Below, piece by piece: positions 17,513 through 26,135 of a DNA stretch of 64,000 nucleotides. The stretch lies in assembly GCF_014640555.1 (NCBI RefSeq), contig NZ_BMHE01000020.1:58480-122479 (forward strand). The letters run 5' to 3'. This DNA comes from Paenibacillus marchantiophytorum. GTDB taxonomy: Bacteria; Bacillota; Bacilli; Paenibacillales; NBRC-103111. Each line of letters opens with the position of its first letter. Position 1 is the first letter of the stretch. Made by a program: the position numbers and the translations under genes. A model generated the notes under the pieces. The model saw nothing but the letters and a program-made list of their open reading frames with translations. It had not been told where the DNA came from and made no database searches.

Positions 17513-18991
17513 CTATTTTTTATTAGCTGTTTTCCAAGCATCAATTTGGCTTTGTGCTTCTGTCATAATTTTATCCAATCCGGCTGCTTTGAATTTCTCG
17601 TTTGCCAGCGGAATGTATTTGTCTGGATCAACGGTACCCGTCATGAGTGTTGCCCAGAACTCTTCTTTCACGTTCTGTACAGCGGCGATTTCGTTGATTA
17701 CTTTGGTAGGATCGAAGTTAAAGCCAAGCAGCGGAGCAGGTACGCCTGTATCGTTAAATTTCTTGAACTCTTCCCATTTGTTCGCAGGATCTTTGACATC
17801 TTTGTAGGTTAACAACACATTACCAAGGGAGAAAGTCGGCATATCATAGTTTTTGGATGCCGGTAAGTTTTCCATTTTGTCGTTGTCGACTTTTTTGTAG
17901 TGCTCGCCTTCAATACCGGAATCGACCATGTTGCGAAGTACAGGATCTGTGTTGAGCAGGTTCAGGAATTCCATCGCTTTTTCCGGATATTTGGAGTTGG
18001 CCGAGATCGCTTGCATGGAGCCCATAACGGACCAGTTATAAATTAAAGCTGGGCTTGCTGGTTTGGATACGACCGGGTACCCATAGCTTGCTGACCAAAG
18101 GTTGTCCGCGAAAGGTTGATTTGTCGCTTTATCGGAGAACCACTTGCCAGTCACTTGTACGTCATTCAACGATGTCAGCGTGGACGCTTCCGTTGGAACG
18201 TAGCCAGCTTTGTAGTATTTATTCATTGTTTTCAAAGCTTGTTTCATTTCTGGCGTATCCAGAATGTTAACAACTTTCAAATCTTTGCTGTCTACGCTAA
18301 CAGCCATTGGCATTTTCTCAATGATGTAGTCATATGGCACATAAGGCATGTAGTTTTTATCAACAGCCAGTCCGTAAATGTTCGGCTCTTTGGCTTTAAT
18401 CGCTGATAGCAGCGGCTCTAAGCTTTCCAGTGATTTCACGTTATCCAAGCTAAGGTTATATTTGTCAGCCAAGTTTTTGTTGAAACGCCATACGTCTTGT
18501 GCTGGCAGCTCTTTATTCGCTGGAACTCCGTAGTTATGTCCATCTACTTTGGAACCGTTTAGGAAAGCAGGGTCCAATGCTTTGACAATACCCTGTCCAT
18601 TTTTTTGCAGCAGCTCGTCAATCGGCTTGAAAGCGCCTTTACGCGCATTTTGCACATAATCAAATGCCCATGAAGACGTGAACATAATGTCCATAGGTGT
18701 GCCTGAAGCGGTCATAACTTGCATTTTTTGAGCGTAATCGCCCCAATCCGTCATATTCATTTTCACCGTAACACCGATTTTCTCCGCGGTGTACTTGCTG
18801 ACTTCAGCCATAACGCGATCCACATCTTTCTGTGGCGTTCCGATCGTATACCAAATTAATTCAACGGGTTTATTCGCTGCCGCATTTCCTTTTGCATCGC
18901 CGGCCTCTTTGCTGCCGCAAGCGCTAAGCGTCATGGAAACAGCTAACGTCAATCCTAATGTAGTGACCAAGTTTTTTTTCATCTTGCTCAT
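17513..18991 (-). CDS. Sugar-binding lipoprotein of ABC importer, LplA type
   Basis: A 492-residue extracellular solute-binding protein. The lipoprotein signal KKNLVTTLGLTLAVSMTLSAC ends in the lipobox LSAC with the lipidated Cys at about residue 25. The mature part matches family 1 sugar-binding proteins of the LplA/YtcQ group: PVELIWYTIGTPQKDVDRV, PMDIMFTSSWAFDYVQNARKG, SKYPEKAMEFLNLLNTD. The start MSKMKKN is followed by a plausible second ATG at codon 4. It is the first gene of the mannoside operon, downstream of the two-component genes on the same strand. The sugar bound is inferred to be a mannoside. Confidence 0.92.
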   Translation of the reverse strand: MSKMKKNLVTTLGLTLAVSMTLSACGSKEAGDAKGNAAANKPVELIWYTIGTPQKDVDRVMAEVSKYTAEKIGVTVKMNMTDWGDYAQKMQVMTASGTPMDIMFTSSWAFDYVQNARKGAFKPIDELLQKNGQGIVKALDPAFLNGSKVDGHNYGVPANKELPAQDVWRFNKNLADKYNLSLDNVKSLESLEPLLSAIKAKEPNIYGLAVDKNYMPYVPYDYIIEKMPMAVSVDSKDLKVVNILDTPEMKQALKTMNKYYKAGYVPTEASTLTSLNDVQVTGKWFSDKATNQPFADNLWSASYGYPVVSKPASPALIYNWSVMGSMQAISANSKYPEKAMEFLNLLNTDPVLRNMVDSGIEGEHYKKVDNDKMENLPASKNYDMPTFSLGNVLLTYKDVKDPANKWEEFKKFNDTGVPAPLLGFNFDPTKVINEIAAVQNVKEEFWATLMTGTVDPDKYIPLANEKFKAAGLDKIMTEAQSQIDAWKTANKK

Positions 18992-19058
18992 TTTTTGAAT
19001 CCTCCCTAGTGAATACTCGTTTGTCTACGCCCGTAGGGGCTACATTTACAGTACCGCA

Positions 19059-19072
19059 TGAAAGCAATTACA
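19059..19072 (-). promoter_or_regulatory. Weak cre-like box before the binding-protein gene
   Basis: TGAAAGCAATTACA fits TGWAANCGNTNWCA except that the central CG is CA. It lies about 68 bp upstream of the lipoprotein start. The lost central G makes CcpA binding doubtful. Confidence 0.25.
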
Positions 19073-19138
19073 AATAGACGATAAACTAAATGAACCCTGT
19101 CTAAAATAAAGAAAAAAACGCTATCATATCATTTTCGC

Positions 19139-19178
19139 GCAAAAAAAAGACTGCTTCTAAGTTTTCCCTAGAGCAATC
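19139..19178 (-). terminator. Terminator after the second response regulator
   Basis: On the minus strand GATTGCT (19178-19172) pairs with AGCAGTC (19155-19149), one G-U pair, followed by a run of eight or more T. The 5' arm lies within the last codons of the regulator gene. It separates the two-component transcript from the importer operon. Confidence 0.75.
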
Positions 19179-20688
19179 CACGATAATCCGTCGGCGAGAT
19201 ACCGACATACTTTTTGAATTGTTTATAAAAATAACCCAATTCGGAGTAGCCTACCTCTTTGGCAATCTGATGAACCTTCGCATGCGTTGTCTTGAGCAGT
19301 TCTTTGGCCTTCTCAACCCGGAAACGATTCATATACTCCGTGAATGACTCATTAATCTCTTTGTGAAACAATTGCCCTAAGTAAACAGGATGGATGTGGT
19401 AGTGAGCGCCCAGCATTTTGAGCGAGAGCTCCTCCGCATAGGACTGTTGAACATATTTCAACACCTGCTGCACAATCGGACTTCGAACGTCCGAAATCAA
19501 GAAGCCAATTGTCGTCTCGGCAATCTCCAGAATGGCAGCTTCCAGTTCTTCCAGCGCGACCGCCGCGCGAATCTGGTCAAAGGCAAGATGATAGGCCTCC
19601 AGTTCTTCTGTATGGCGGATTGCTTTGATTTCCAGCTTGAAATGAATGACCATCTCGAAGGCGATATTCTGAAAATCGTGCGGCGTAATTCCCGGCAAAG
19701 CTTGAATTCGCTTGAAGTCGCTACGAATGCAAGCACGCAGGTTTTCTATATCTTTGGCAATAATAAGCTTCGCATAGGCCGGCCAATCAATGATCGAGAA
19801 ATCCACCTTCGGATTGTCTTGGTGCATGGCCAACTCCTGATAATCAATCAAGGGCAGCTCAGGGTAAATCCAGAAATACTCCTGTGCTTTTTTGGCGGCT
19901 TCATAGCTTTGCGCGACCTGATCCGGCAGGTGCCCGAGTGTCCCCATCGAGATGCGCACCGTTTGGTCTTGAAGCGCGGCATACAGCTGCTGAAGCAGTG
20001 CCGTCAGTTCTTTTTTCCCCTCTTCCATCTGATCCATGGACGCAAGCAGCACGATATCTCCGTCCAAATCGAGGAAGACGGTCACCCATTGGTGAGCATC
20101 CAGCCGGGCAGCGATAAATTCCAAGCCCTTATCTGCATCGATAGGCATTCGCAGAACGGCTGCTACCATATAGGCGCACGCTAAGTTGATGCCTAGAAGT
20201 TCTGCACGTTCGTAGAACTCCAGCGGCGCAATCTGATGCGTCAACCAACGATGCAGCGTGTTGTCCTTCAGAATTTGCTTGCTGTAGGCCTGAACCAGCT
20301 GAGTCTCGTTCATCGTATTCAGCTTCTCAACGGTATTTTGCAGCGAAGCCTTGAGTTCTTGAATGTTAATGGGCTTGAGCAAGTAATTTTCGATGCCTAG
20401 CTGCATGCCCTCTTTCAAATAAGAAAACTCATCGAATCCACTGAGCACGATCACTTTCAATTCCGGGTGAACCGACCTTGCGTTCCGAATCAAATCCAGC
20501 CCATTCATGATCGGCATGGAGATGTCGGTCACCAAAATATCGACGGATGTTTCCTGCAAAGCGTCCAAAGCCTTCTGTCCATTGCTGGCATGCCCCACAA
20601 TTTCCAATCCCACTTCCGCCCAATCAATAATGTCATACAACCCTTCGATAATGAAAGGTTCATCGTCCGCAAGAAAAACCCTAAACAT
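19168..20688 (-). CDS. YesN-type response regulator with AraC output domain
   Basis: A 506-residue regulator. The receiver domain shows FLADDEP (D8, D9), VTDISMP (D55) and LLKP. The C-terminal AraC pair (about residues 405-506) ends AKVHQIAKEVGYSELGYFYK, QFKKYVGISPTDYRG. The start is ATG at 20688 with GGGGGTGG just upstream; it overlaps the kinase stop by 8 nt, so translation is coupled. The in-frame ATG at 20730 lies inside the kinase gene. Position directly upstream of the importer/mannosidase operon makes it the likely activator of that operon, as is typical for YesN-LplABC arrangements. Confidence 0.92.
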   Translation of the reverse strand: MFRVFLADDEPFIIEGLYDIIDWAEVGLEIVGHASNGQKALDALQETSVDILVTDISMPIMNGLDLIRNARSVHPELKVIVLSGFDEFSYLKEGMQLGIENYLLKPINIQELKASLQNTVEKLNTMNETQLVQAYSKQILKDNTLHRWLTHQIAPLEFYERAELLGINLACAYMVAAVLRMPIDADKGLEFIAARLDAHQWVTVFLDLDGDIVLLASMDQMEEGKKELTALLQQLYAALQDQTVRISMGTLGHLPDQVAQSYEAAKKAQEYFWIYPELPLIDYQELAMHQDNPKVDFSIIDWPAYAKLIIAKDIENLRACIRSDFKRIQALPGITPHDFQNIAFEMVIHFKLEIKAIRHTEELEAYHLAFDQIRAAVALEELEAAILEIAETTIGFLISDVRSPIVQQVLKYVQQSYAEELSLKMLGAHYHIHPVYLGQLFHKEINESFTEYMNRFRVEKAKELLKTTHAKVHQIAKEVGYSELGYFYKQFKKYVGISPTDYRGLL

Positions 20689-22504
20689 CGTCCACCCCCG
20701 CTCCACCGTCCATCGGCAACCAGATATCAATGATCGTTCCTTGGCCTGGTTGGCTATGTAATTTCACGCCGTACTCACTGCCGTACAGCAGTTTAAGCCG
20801 TTGATTAATGCTTCGCAACCCGAAAGACTCCCCTTCCAATTCCTCATCTTGCAGAAATAACGCCAATTCATTGAGCCGCTGCGGCGAAATCCCGTTGCCA
20901 TTGTCTTCTACCTGCACATGTAGAAACGCCTCTACCTGCTTCACCCGGATGTGAAGCTGATTATCCGAGCTTTCGCTTCGCAAACCATGCACAATGTAAT
21001 TCTCAATTATCGGCTGCAGCGACATTTTCATCACACGCACAGACCCGAGCCGCCTGTCCCAATCCATAGCATACGTAAATTTATCCTTATACCGAATTTG
21101 GAAAAGTTCCAGGTACAGGCGACAGGCTTCCAACTCATTTTTGAGCGTGTAGATTTTCTTCTGTTGGACAAAACTTCGGAACAGCGCCGATAGGCTGTAG
21201 ATCATTTCCCCAACGTCATGTGCGCCTTGCGAGATTGCCCGCATCCGAATCACTTCCAGCGTATTGTACAGGAAATGAGGATTGACCCTAGCTTGCAGCG
21301 CCGTCAGTTCTGTCTGCTTTTGTTTGATATTCGCCTTATAAACCCGATCAATATAAAGGTTCAATTCCTCAATCATCTCGTTAAAGCTCCTTGAAATTTG
21401 CCCGATCTCATCCTCGCGCACATCGGGTATCCGCACGCTCAGGTCGCCTTGCTTCACCTTTCGCGTGAATCGGATGATTTGATTGGTCCGCTTGGCGACA
21501 CTCATCACCACCAGGAACGGAATCAGGATGGCGAAGAAGATGCATATCGCGCTGATGAGGAGAATCGTACTGCCGATTTTCTTCGAAGAGGCATCCAGCT
21601 CTTTGCGGGGGATGATGCTGACAGTGCTGAAATTCCCTTTGCTTTGCGTAAGCTTCGTCACATAGTCGCCTTGGCTGGAACCACGGTTCTCATACAACGC
21701 ATTGATCTGATCCATGTGAGGATAGGGCTTCCCAACGTACTGATTCGAAGAATCGAACAGCACACCGCCGTCCGGGGCCAAGACAAGAATGATCCCTTTC
21801 AGCTCATCCTTATCGTTCTGCAAAATCTTCCAAATCCCATCCGTGCTAAAATAAACGACCTGCTGGCCGATCGTCTTCAGCGTTAGCTTGTCCGTGATCG
21901 GCGTTCGGATCGCATATAGGTTCTGATCCCATTGACCGATCGCTTCGCGCACCCAAATATTCGGCAGTTCCACACTCTTGCTTTCGAGAGCCATCACATC
22001 CGGGATATAAGAGCGGGCGCGATTGGTGGGAACGAATTTCATCTGCCCATTTTGCCCCAGTGCATATAAAGTCTGCTGATCCTCGCTATATAACAGCAAA
22101 TTATGGATATCTTCGTTATCTTCCACCTGATTTTTAAAATATTGCAGCCCATCATTCCACATGCTGTTGCCGCCCAGATTATACTGTTCCAAACTGTGCT
22201 GCACATACTCTTGAAAAGGATGCTGCAGCATAAAAGATACACCCGAGGCCAGCGAACTATCCCGGTAGAGGCCAAACAGGATCGACTGGGCTGAATCATA
22301 TTTTCCACCCAAATAATTGTTAACGTTCGTCAGCGCTTTCTTCTGTATATCCAACTCGCGATTGATCGCCGCTTGCGACATCGAATAGTACATAAAATAA
22401 GAAAACGAAATAATCGTTACGACCGTAATCATGGAAAAGAGCAGCAGCAGCCTCATAAACAAATTATTTTGCAAATAATTCCGATACATCTTGCGCAGCG
22501 CCAT
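20681..22504 (-). CDS. YesM-type sensor histidine kinase
   Basis: A 607-residue kinase with transmembrane helices at about 17-40 and 311-336. They flank an extracytoplasmic sensor of about 270 residues. HAMP follows (about 335-390), then LQARVNPHFLYNTLEVIRMR with phospho-His at about H410. The ATPase domain shows LQPIIENYIVHG, VEDNGNGI and FGLRSINQRLKLLYG. It pairs with the regulator whose start it overlaps. It would sense a mannoside or the loaded binding protein outside the cell; the ligand is inferred from the operon it precedes. AGGAGA lies 10 nt before the ATG. Confidence 0.92.
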   Translation of the reverse strand: MALRKMYRNYLQNNLFMRLLLLFSMITVVTIISFSYFMYYSMSQAAINRELDIQKKALTNVNNYLGGKYDSAQSILFGLYRDSSLASGVSFMLQHPFQEYVQHSLEQYNLGGNSMWNDGLQYFKNQVEDNEDIHNLLLYSEDQQTLYALGQNGQMKFVPTNRARSYIPDVMALESKSVELPNIWVREAIGQWDQNLYAIRTPITDKLTLKTIGQQVVYFSTDGIWKILQNDKDELKGIILVLAPDGGVLFDSSNQYVGKPYPHMDQINALYENRGSSQGDYVTKLTQSKGNFSTVSIIPRKELDASSKKIGSTILLISAICIFFAILIPFLVVMSVAKRTNQIIRFTRKVKQGDLSVRIPDVREDEIGQISRSFNEMIEELNLYIDRVYKANIKQKQTELTALQARVNPHFLYNTLEVIRMRAISQGAHDVGEMIYSLSALFRSFVQQKKIYTLKNELEACRLYLELFQIRYKDKFTYAMDWDRRLGSVRVMKMSLQPIIENYIVHGLRSESSDNQLHIRVKQVEAFLHVQVEDNGNGISPQRLNELALFLQDEELEGESFGLRSINQRLKLLYGSEYGVKLHSQPGQGTIIDIWLPMDGGAGVDDV

Positions 22505-22536
22505 CCAGTTATCATCTCCTGCTGTTAATCCGGTTC

Positions 22537-22545
22537 ATTATAGCA
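22537..22545 (-). promoter_or_regulatory. Extended -10 promoter element of the second YesM gene
   Basis: Minus-strand TGCTATAAT lies 32 bp before the kinase ATG, the same nine bases as before the first YesM gene (3744-3752). TTCATC lies about 18 bp further up as a poor -35. Confidence 0.55.
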
Positions 22546-22583
22546 TAACAATCGCGAGCAGATGAATCTAGCTCCATGCACAC

Positions 22584-22630
22584 AAAAAAACTGCTCTCAT
22601 GAAGTCGTTGAAGACCAGACGGGAGCAGTT
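22584..22630 (-). terminator. Terminator of the riboswitch-controlled transporter
   Basis: On the minus strand AACTGCTC (22630-22623) pairs with GAGCAGTT (22596-22589), then TTTTTTTG. It begins 18 bp after the EamA stop codon. Confidence 0.8.
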
Positions 22631-22647
22631 ATTATTTTATTGCTAAA

Positions 22648-23616
22648 TTAAACGGAAACATTCCTTTGACTTCGACTCATTAACCACAGGGTTAACCAGA
22701 TAAGGATGAAGCCAGCTAGCTGCCCCATCGTCAGCTTTTGACCAAAAACGATCCAATTCAAGCATACACCCATGGCTGGAAATGCGAGTTCGGCCAGTGT
22801 TGCAAAGAACGCTTTAGTCGATGACAACCCTTTATAATATAACAGCATGCTGAGCAAGCCAGGGAAAAAGGCTTGGAACAGCAAGTTTACCGCGATCATC
22901 GTCAGTTCACTGCCGGATCCAGTAACCTTCCAAACATCGCCGCTTGCCAGAAGAATAACGGACAGCAAGGGGATGGCTAACAGGAACCGGAGCGCGGTCA
23001 CGACAGGGAAATCTATGTTTTTTTGCAGCAGGAATTTCCCCATAACGGTAGACCCGCCCCATAAAACAGCTGCCAATATTGAAAACAAGCAGCTTATTGT
23101 TCCCAAATCCTTCAAGCCCATTTGCGGTGAAGCAAGACCGAATGTCAACAAATACGTGCCCAATAGCGCAATCCCGATATAGGTGAAAAATTTGGCTGGC
23201 AGCGTCTCTTTCAGCATCACGCGAGCTAAAATGATCGCAAACAAAGGCTGCAATTTCTGCAATAGCAGGACAGCATTGGCACTGCCGTGAGAGAAGGCCG
23301 CGGTAAACAATACGGTGGCAATCGCCGACCCCCCCCAAGAGATGAAGAGCAGCGCACCAATCACGCCGAGCGTTAATTTGCCGGTTAAGGTCTTGCGGTA
23401 TTTGATTAATACCGGCAGCGCATAACAAGCCAGGAGCAAATGTTCAATAAATACAATTTGTGCAGAGGTAAAACTTTTCAACAACAGGATGCGAAATAAA
23501 GGATCCGCCCCCCACAAGGCAGCGCCAAGTGCAACGTACCAAATTCCGTTGATGGCGCTCGTGCGCGAAGTCAATCCATTCACGCGCTTACTTTCCAGCT
23601 TCCATGCATTTTCCAA
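22648..23616 (-). CDS. EamA-family transporter under FMN riboswitch control, probable flavin importer
   Basis: A 322-residue, ten-helix DMT/EamA carrier. The two EamA halves begin at IWYVALGAALWGADPLFR and LFSILAAVLWGGSTVMGK. The start is TTG at 23616: AGGAGG sits 8 nt upstream. An in-frame ATG at 23703 would place the attenuator hairpin inside the coding region, so it is rejected. The mRNA leader carries an FMN aptamer (23744-23883) and an attenuator, so expression should fall when FMN is plentiful. Known FMN-controlled transporters of the DMT type (RibN, ImpX) import riboflavin; by that logic this is probably a riboflavin or flavin-precursor importer. Substrate is inferred from regulation, not from residues. 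Confidence 0.82.
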   Translation of the reverse strand: MENAWKLESKRVNGLTSRTSAINGIWYVALGAALWGADPLFRILLLKSFTSAQIVFIEHLLLACYALPVLIKYRKTLTGKLTLGVIGALLFISWGGSAIATVLFTAAFSHGSANAVLLLQKLQPLFAIILARVMLKETLPAKFFTYIGIALLGTYLLTFGLASPQMGLKDLGTISCLFSILAAVLWGGSTVMGKFLLQKNIDFPVVTALRFLLAIPLLSVILLASGDVWKVTGSGSELTMIAVNLLFQAFFPGLLSMLLYYKGLSSTKAFFATLAELAFPAMGVCLNWIVFGQKLTMGQLAGFILIWLTLWLMSRSQRNVSV

Positions 23617-23655
23617 TTCAAAAACCTCCTGAGGAATGTTTTGAATTGAACCTTT

Positions 23656-23735
23656 CAGAAAGAAATAAGGCCCCCGCGAATTCATCTGCGGGGGCATCGA
23701 CAAACAGACTTGTTAAACGACTGCGTTTAACAAGT
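23656..23735 (-). terminator. Expression platform (attenuator) of the FMN riboswitch
   Basis: Two hairpins follow the aptamer in minus-strand order. The first is a perfect 12-bp stem, ACTTGTTAAACG with CGTTTAACAAGT (23735-23708, 4-nt loop). The second is GCCCCCGC (23695-23688) with GCGGGGGC (23677-23670), followed by the T-rich CTTATTTCTTTC, an intrinsic terminator. The TTG start of the transporter comes 40 bp later. Control by premature termination is likely; I could not identify the antiterminator pairing. Confidence 0.75.
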
Positions 23736-23743
23736 TGTCCTTC

Positions 23744-23883
23744 ACCTTCTCCCATCCGGACTTTCACCGTCGGCCCTGGAATTCCACCAAGTCAGTCCCA
23801 GCCGATTAAGCTGGGAGTCGCGGGCTTGAGATACGCATTCGTATCCTCACCGCCGGTAGGGAATTGCACCCTGCCCTGAAGGT
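23744..23883 (-). promoter_or_regulatory. FMN riboswitch aptamer (RFN element)
   Basis: Minus-strand reading gives the conserved RFN blocks in order: ACCTTCAGGGCAGGGTG, AATTCCCTACCGGCGGTGA, AGCCCGCGA, GGGACTGACTTGGTGGAATT, CCAGGGCCGACGGT and AAAGTCCGGATGGGAGAAGG. ACCTTC and GAAGGT close the basal stem P1. The variable arms have intact stems (GATACG/CGTATC; CCCAGC/GCTGGG). All expected junction blocks are present. Confidence 0.97.
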
Positions 23884-24036
23884 TCAATCTTATAAAATTC
23901 ACTTACTAAATATAAGTAACGTTGAAATTTATATTAACACCATAAAATGAAAAAAGCAAGGATTTTCATGTTTATTCATTCGTTTTTGAAGCACACTAAG
24001 ATGTCTCACCAAACAAAACCCAAAGGAGTGTTGTAT

Positions 24037-24195
24037 ATGCGTGAAGGGTTGATTCCTACTGTTCTTGGAACTGTGGTTTCTGCTTCAGGTGCTACACTGC
24101 TAAGCAGCAAGTATAAACTTGTTGGAATCGGCGTCCTCGGCTTTGGTCTTGCCCATGTTGTTCTAGGCGCAATTGATTTGGTTGAACATCGGTAG
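24037..24195 (+). CDS. Small membrane protein, unknown function
   Basis: A 52-residue protein starting at ATG 24037 with AAAGGAG 9 nt upstream; a longer in-frame start at 23947 has no such site. It has two hydrophobic stretches, LIPTVLGTVVSASGATLLSS and LVGIGVLGFGLAHVVLGAID, joined by KYK, and a charged tail (LVEHR). This suggests a two-helix membrane hairpin. Similar small proteins occur in Bacillus relatives without a known role. It faces the SPFH gene convergently. Confidence 0.7.
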   Translation: MREGLIPTVLGTVVSASGATLLSSKYKLVGIGVLGFGLAHVVLGAIDLVEHR

Positions 24196-24212
24196 GTTTG
24201 GCGAGATAAGCA

Positions 24213-24232
24213 GGGAGGCTTCATCGCCTCCC
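24213..24232. terminator. Shared hairpin between convergent genes
   Basis: GGGAGGC (24213-24219), TTCATC loop, GCCTCCC (24226-24232). It has no T run in either direction, so it is a weak terminator at best. It lies between the small membrane gene and the SPFH gene. Confidence 0.45.
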
Positions 24233-24274
24233 TCATCCATAGGTCATCAATTCCCCGCCCGCCCGCTTAAAAGA

Positions 24275-25144
24275 TTACTTCTTAGCAGCTTCAGCAGGCA
24301 CCGGAGTTTTACTCGGCAGCATGTTGATTAACGAACCATTGCCCCAAGCATCAGGAACATCGCCTTTCCACGTTTCAAGGAATTTATAATCTACCAACTC
24401 CGCAGTAATTGACTTCGCTAACTCCAAGTTACCCTTTGCCTTTTGTTGCGCTACATATAGATCAGCATCCGCTTTAGCTTTCGCGGCAGTAGCGTCTGCT
24501 TCTGCTTTAACTACATTTTGTTGTGCATCGATCTTTGCTTTATCCAAATCGTTCTGAGCTTTCATTGCATTTTGAGCGGCGATTTGTTTCTGCTCTATCG
24601 ATTGGTTGAAGGCATCGGAGAATGTGAAATTAACAATGGAAATATCCCCTACTTGAATGTTATAGGCCTCCAGCGATTTCTTCAGCAACTCGTTAGTCTC
24701 TAAGGCAACTCGTTCACGTTTTGAGATTAACTCCTCTGCACTGTACTTAGCGGTAACTTCCTTAAATATCTCCTGCACGTGAGGACTGATTACTTTGGCG
24801 TCGAAGTCTAAACCTACGTCATGAAGCAACTTGTACGCTAGTCCTTTTGGGATAGTAAAGTTAACAGCTACATGACTATGGACAGGTTGCAAATCTTTGG
24901 ATGACGCCGCTGCATCAGATTCTGACTTCGCCACTTGCGTATTGACTTCTACAATGTTTGAAATAAACGGCCATTTCCAATGAGGCCCTGGCTCAAGTAC
25001 AGTGGGGCTAACACTTCCCAATGTTTTTCTGAATCCAACATGGCCGTTCTCCACCGTGCTAAATGCAGTTAAAGCTATAAGAATTATGGCTGCTCCGCCT
25101 ACGCCGTATGCGATCACTTTTCTTACATTCTTCCCTGTTTCCAT
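24275..25144 (-). CDS. SPFH (prohibitin/stomatin-like) membrane protein
   Basis: A 289-residue protein with one N-terminal membrane helix (VIAYGVGGAAIILIALTAF, about 10-28). A prohibitin-type SPFH domain follows: GHVGFRKTLGSVSPTVLEPGPHWKWPFI, then VNFTIPKGLAYKLLHDVG. A long Ala/Lys/Glu coiled-coil runs over about residues 185-245 (KAQNDLDKAKIDAQQNVVKA and on). Such proteins form ring or cage oligomers at the membrane that organise lipid domains or protease complexes. GGGGGTG lies upstream of the ATG. It is transcribed alone. Confidence 0.88.
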   Translation of the reverse strand: METGKNVRKVIAYGVGGAAIILIALTAFSTVENGHVGFRKTLGSVSPTVLEPGPHWKWPFISNIVEVNTQVAKSESDAAASSKDLQPVHSHVAVNFTIPKGLAYKLLHDVGLDFDAKVISPHVQEIFKEVTAKYSAEELISKRERVALETNELLKKSLEAYNIQVGDISIVNFTFSDAFNQSIEQKQIAAQNAMKAQNDLDKAKIDAQQNVVKAEADATAAKAKADADLYVAQQKAKGNLELAKSITAELVDYKFLETWKGDVPDAWGNGSLINMLPSKTPVPAEAAKK

Positions 25145-25396
25145 GAAAGCACCCCCTGATTAGTGAATGGATGGAACCATACCTGCTACATTCAAAATAT
25201 GCGTAATTCACACATCTCATCACTGGAGCCTAGGAGAACACCTCTTGCATGGCGCTTTCGTTGAAAAATCACTACAACTTTCAGAAAAAAACTTCAATTT
25301 AACGAGTATTTTCGACATTTTTTGTTAAAAATCAGACAGAAATTAATTGGCATTCTTGTTATGATGGACTGACTACAGTAAAAGGCGATGGTACAT

Positions 25397-25465
25397 ATGG
25401 TACAAGGGATATGGTTGCTGATCTTTGTCTTGTTCTTGCTTGTTGCATCCGCTCGTAAAGACTGA
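25397..25465 (+). CDS. Possible 22-residue single-helix peptide
   Basis: The frame ATG 25397 to TGA 25465 encodes MVQGIWLLIFVLFLLVASAR plus KD, a short hydrophobic helix with a basic/acidic end. AAAGG lies about 11 nt upstream. It resembles tiny sporulation-type membrane peptides in size only. Chance cannot be excluded. The rest of 25145-25540 shows no gene. Confidence 0.3.
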   Translation: MVQGIWLLIFVLFLLVASARKD

Positions 25466-25539
25466 TGATAGTTACTCTTTTATTCAAAGCCCGACTGTGC
25501 CAATTAACTAGTTACTCCAATCAACTACCAATTACCAGA

Positions 25540-25962
25540 CGTGCCGCCGCACAGTCCGGGTATTTCAGCTACTTTCCCTTGCATCTACTCTCACCTTTCT
25601 TCCAACCATCTGTCTAAACTAGCTAACTTCCATTCTGCACCAAACTAACAGGAGGAATATCATTACATTGGATTTATCCAATGTAATCGTGAATTTGGCA
25701 GCCCATCGGGCTGTTGGATTGGATTTATACATTGGAATCCTCAAATGTGCAGCCTATATGGCGTTTTTTATCAGATACTATTGGATAAATCCAACGTAGA
25801 TGCGAAATTAAGCGCCTATACGGCTGTTTGATTGGATTTATCCAATCAACAACGTGAAGCGCCCCTTAGACATTGGACGTGCTGCCGCACAGTCCGCGTA
25901 TTTCTGCTACTTTCCCTTGCACCTACTCTCAGTGTTCTCCCAACCATCAATCTAACTTCACC
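25540..25962 (+). repeat. Pair of about 85-bp direct repeats flanking a repeat cluster
   Basis: Blocks at about 25540-25625 and 25876-25962 share GACGTGC[CT]GCCGCACAGTCC, then GTATTTC[AT]GCTACTTTC, CCTTGCA[TC]CTACTCTCA and CCAACCATC. They enclose the tandem palindrome units at 25665-25880. No gene is present. Confidence 0.7.
25665..25880 (+). repeat. Four tandem palindrome-bearing units of about 55 bp
   Basis: Each unit has a palindrome ATTGGATTTATCCAAT (one copy partly changed, one in the AAA form) followed about 20-25 bp later by a GCC[CT]AT[AC][TC]GGC block, itself a small hairpin. Units start at about 25667, 25718, 25773 and 25832. The transcript of either strand could fold into a row of hairpins. 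Confidence 0.6.
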
Positions 25963-26135
25963 ATCTAGCTGCCAAGGAATCGTAGAGGCGCTATATGGGC
26001 AAAAACAGCCCAAATAGCGTCTTCTGAAGATCGTCGTCCCTTTTCAACATCACCATTTCCTGCTTTGTGCTAATGAATACAAAAGGACTATCCGATAGAT
26101 AACATGTAAGATAATCCATTCGAAGGAGGAACCTC

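Noticed and set aside
19107..19125. A second cre-like box (AACGCTATCA)
   Set aside because: The first two consensus bases are missing, so at least two mismatches; too weak to call.
25540..25962. A CRISPR array in the repeat cluster
   Set aside because: Units are imperfect palindromes of uneven spacing with related, not unique, spacers, and no cas gene is present.
25993..26025. Hairpin GGCGCTATATGGGC / GCCCAAATAGCG as a terminator
   Set aside because: It has no T run on either strand and resembles the hairpin blocks of the nearby repeats.
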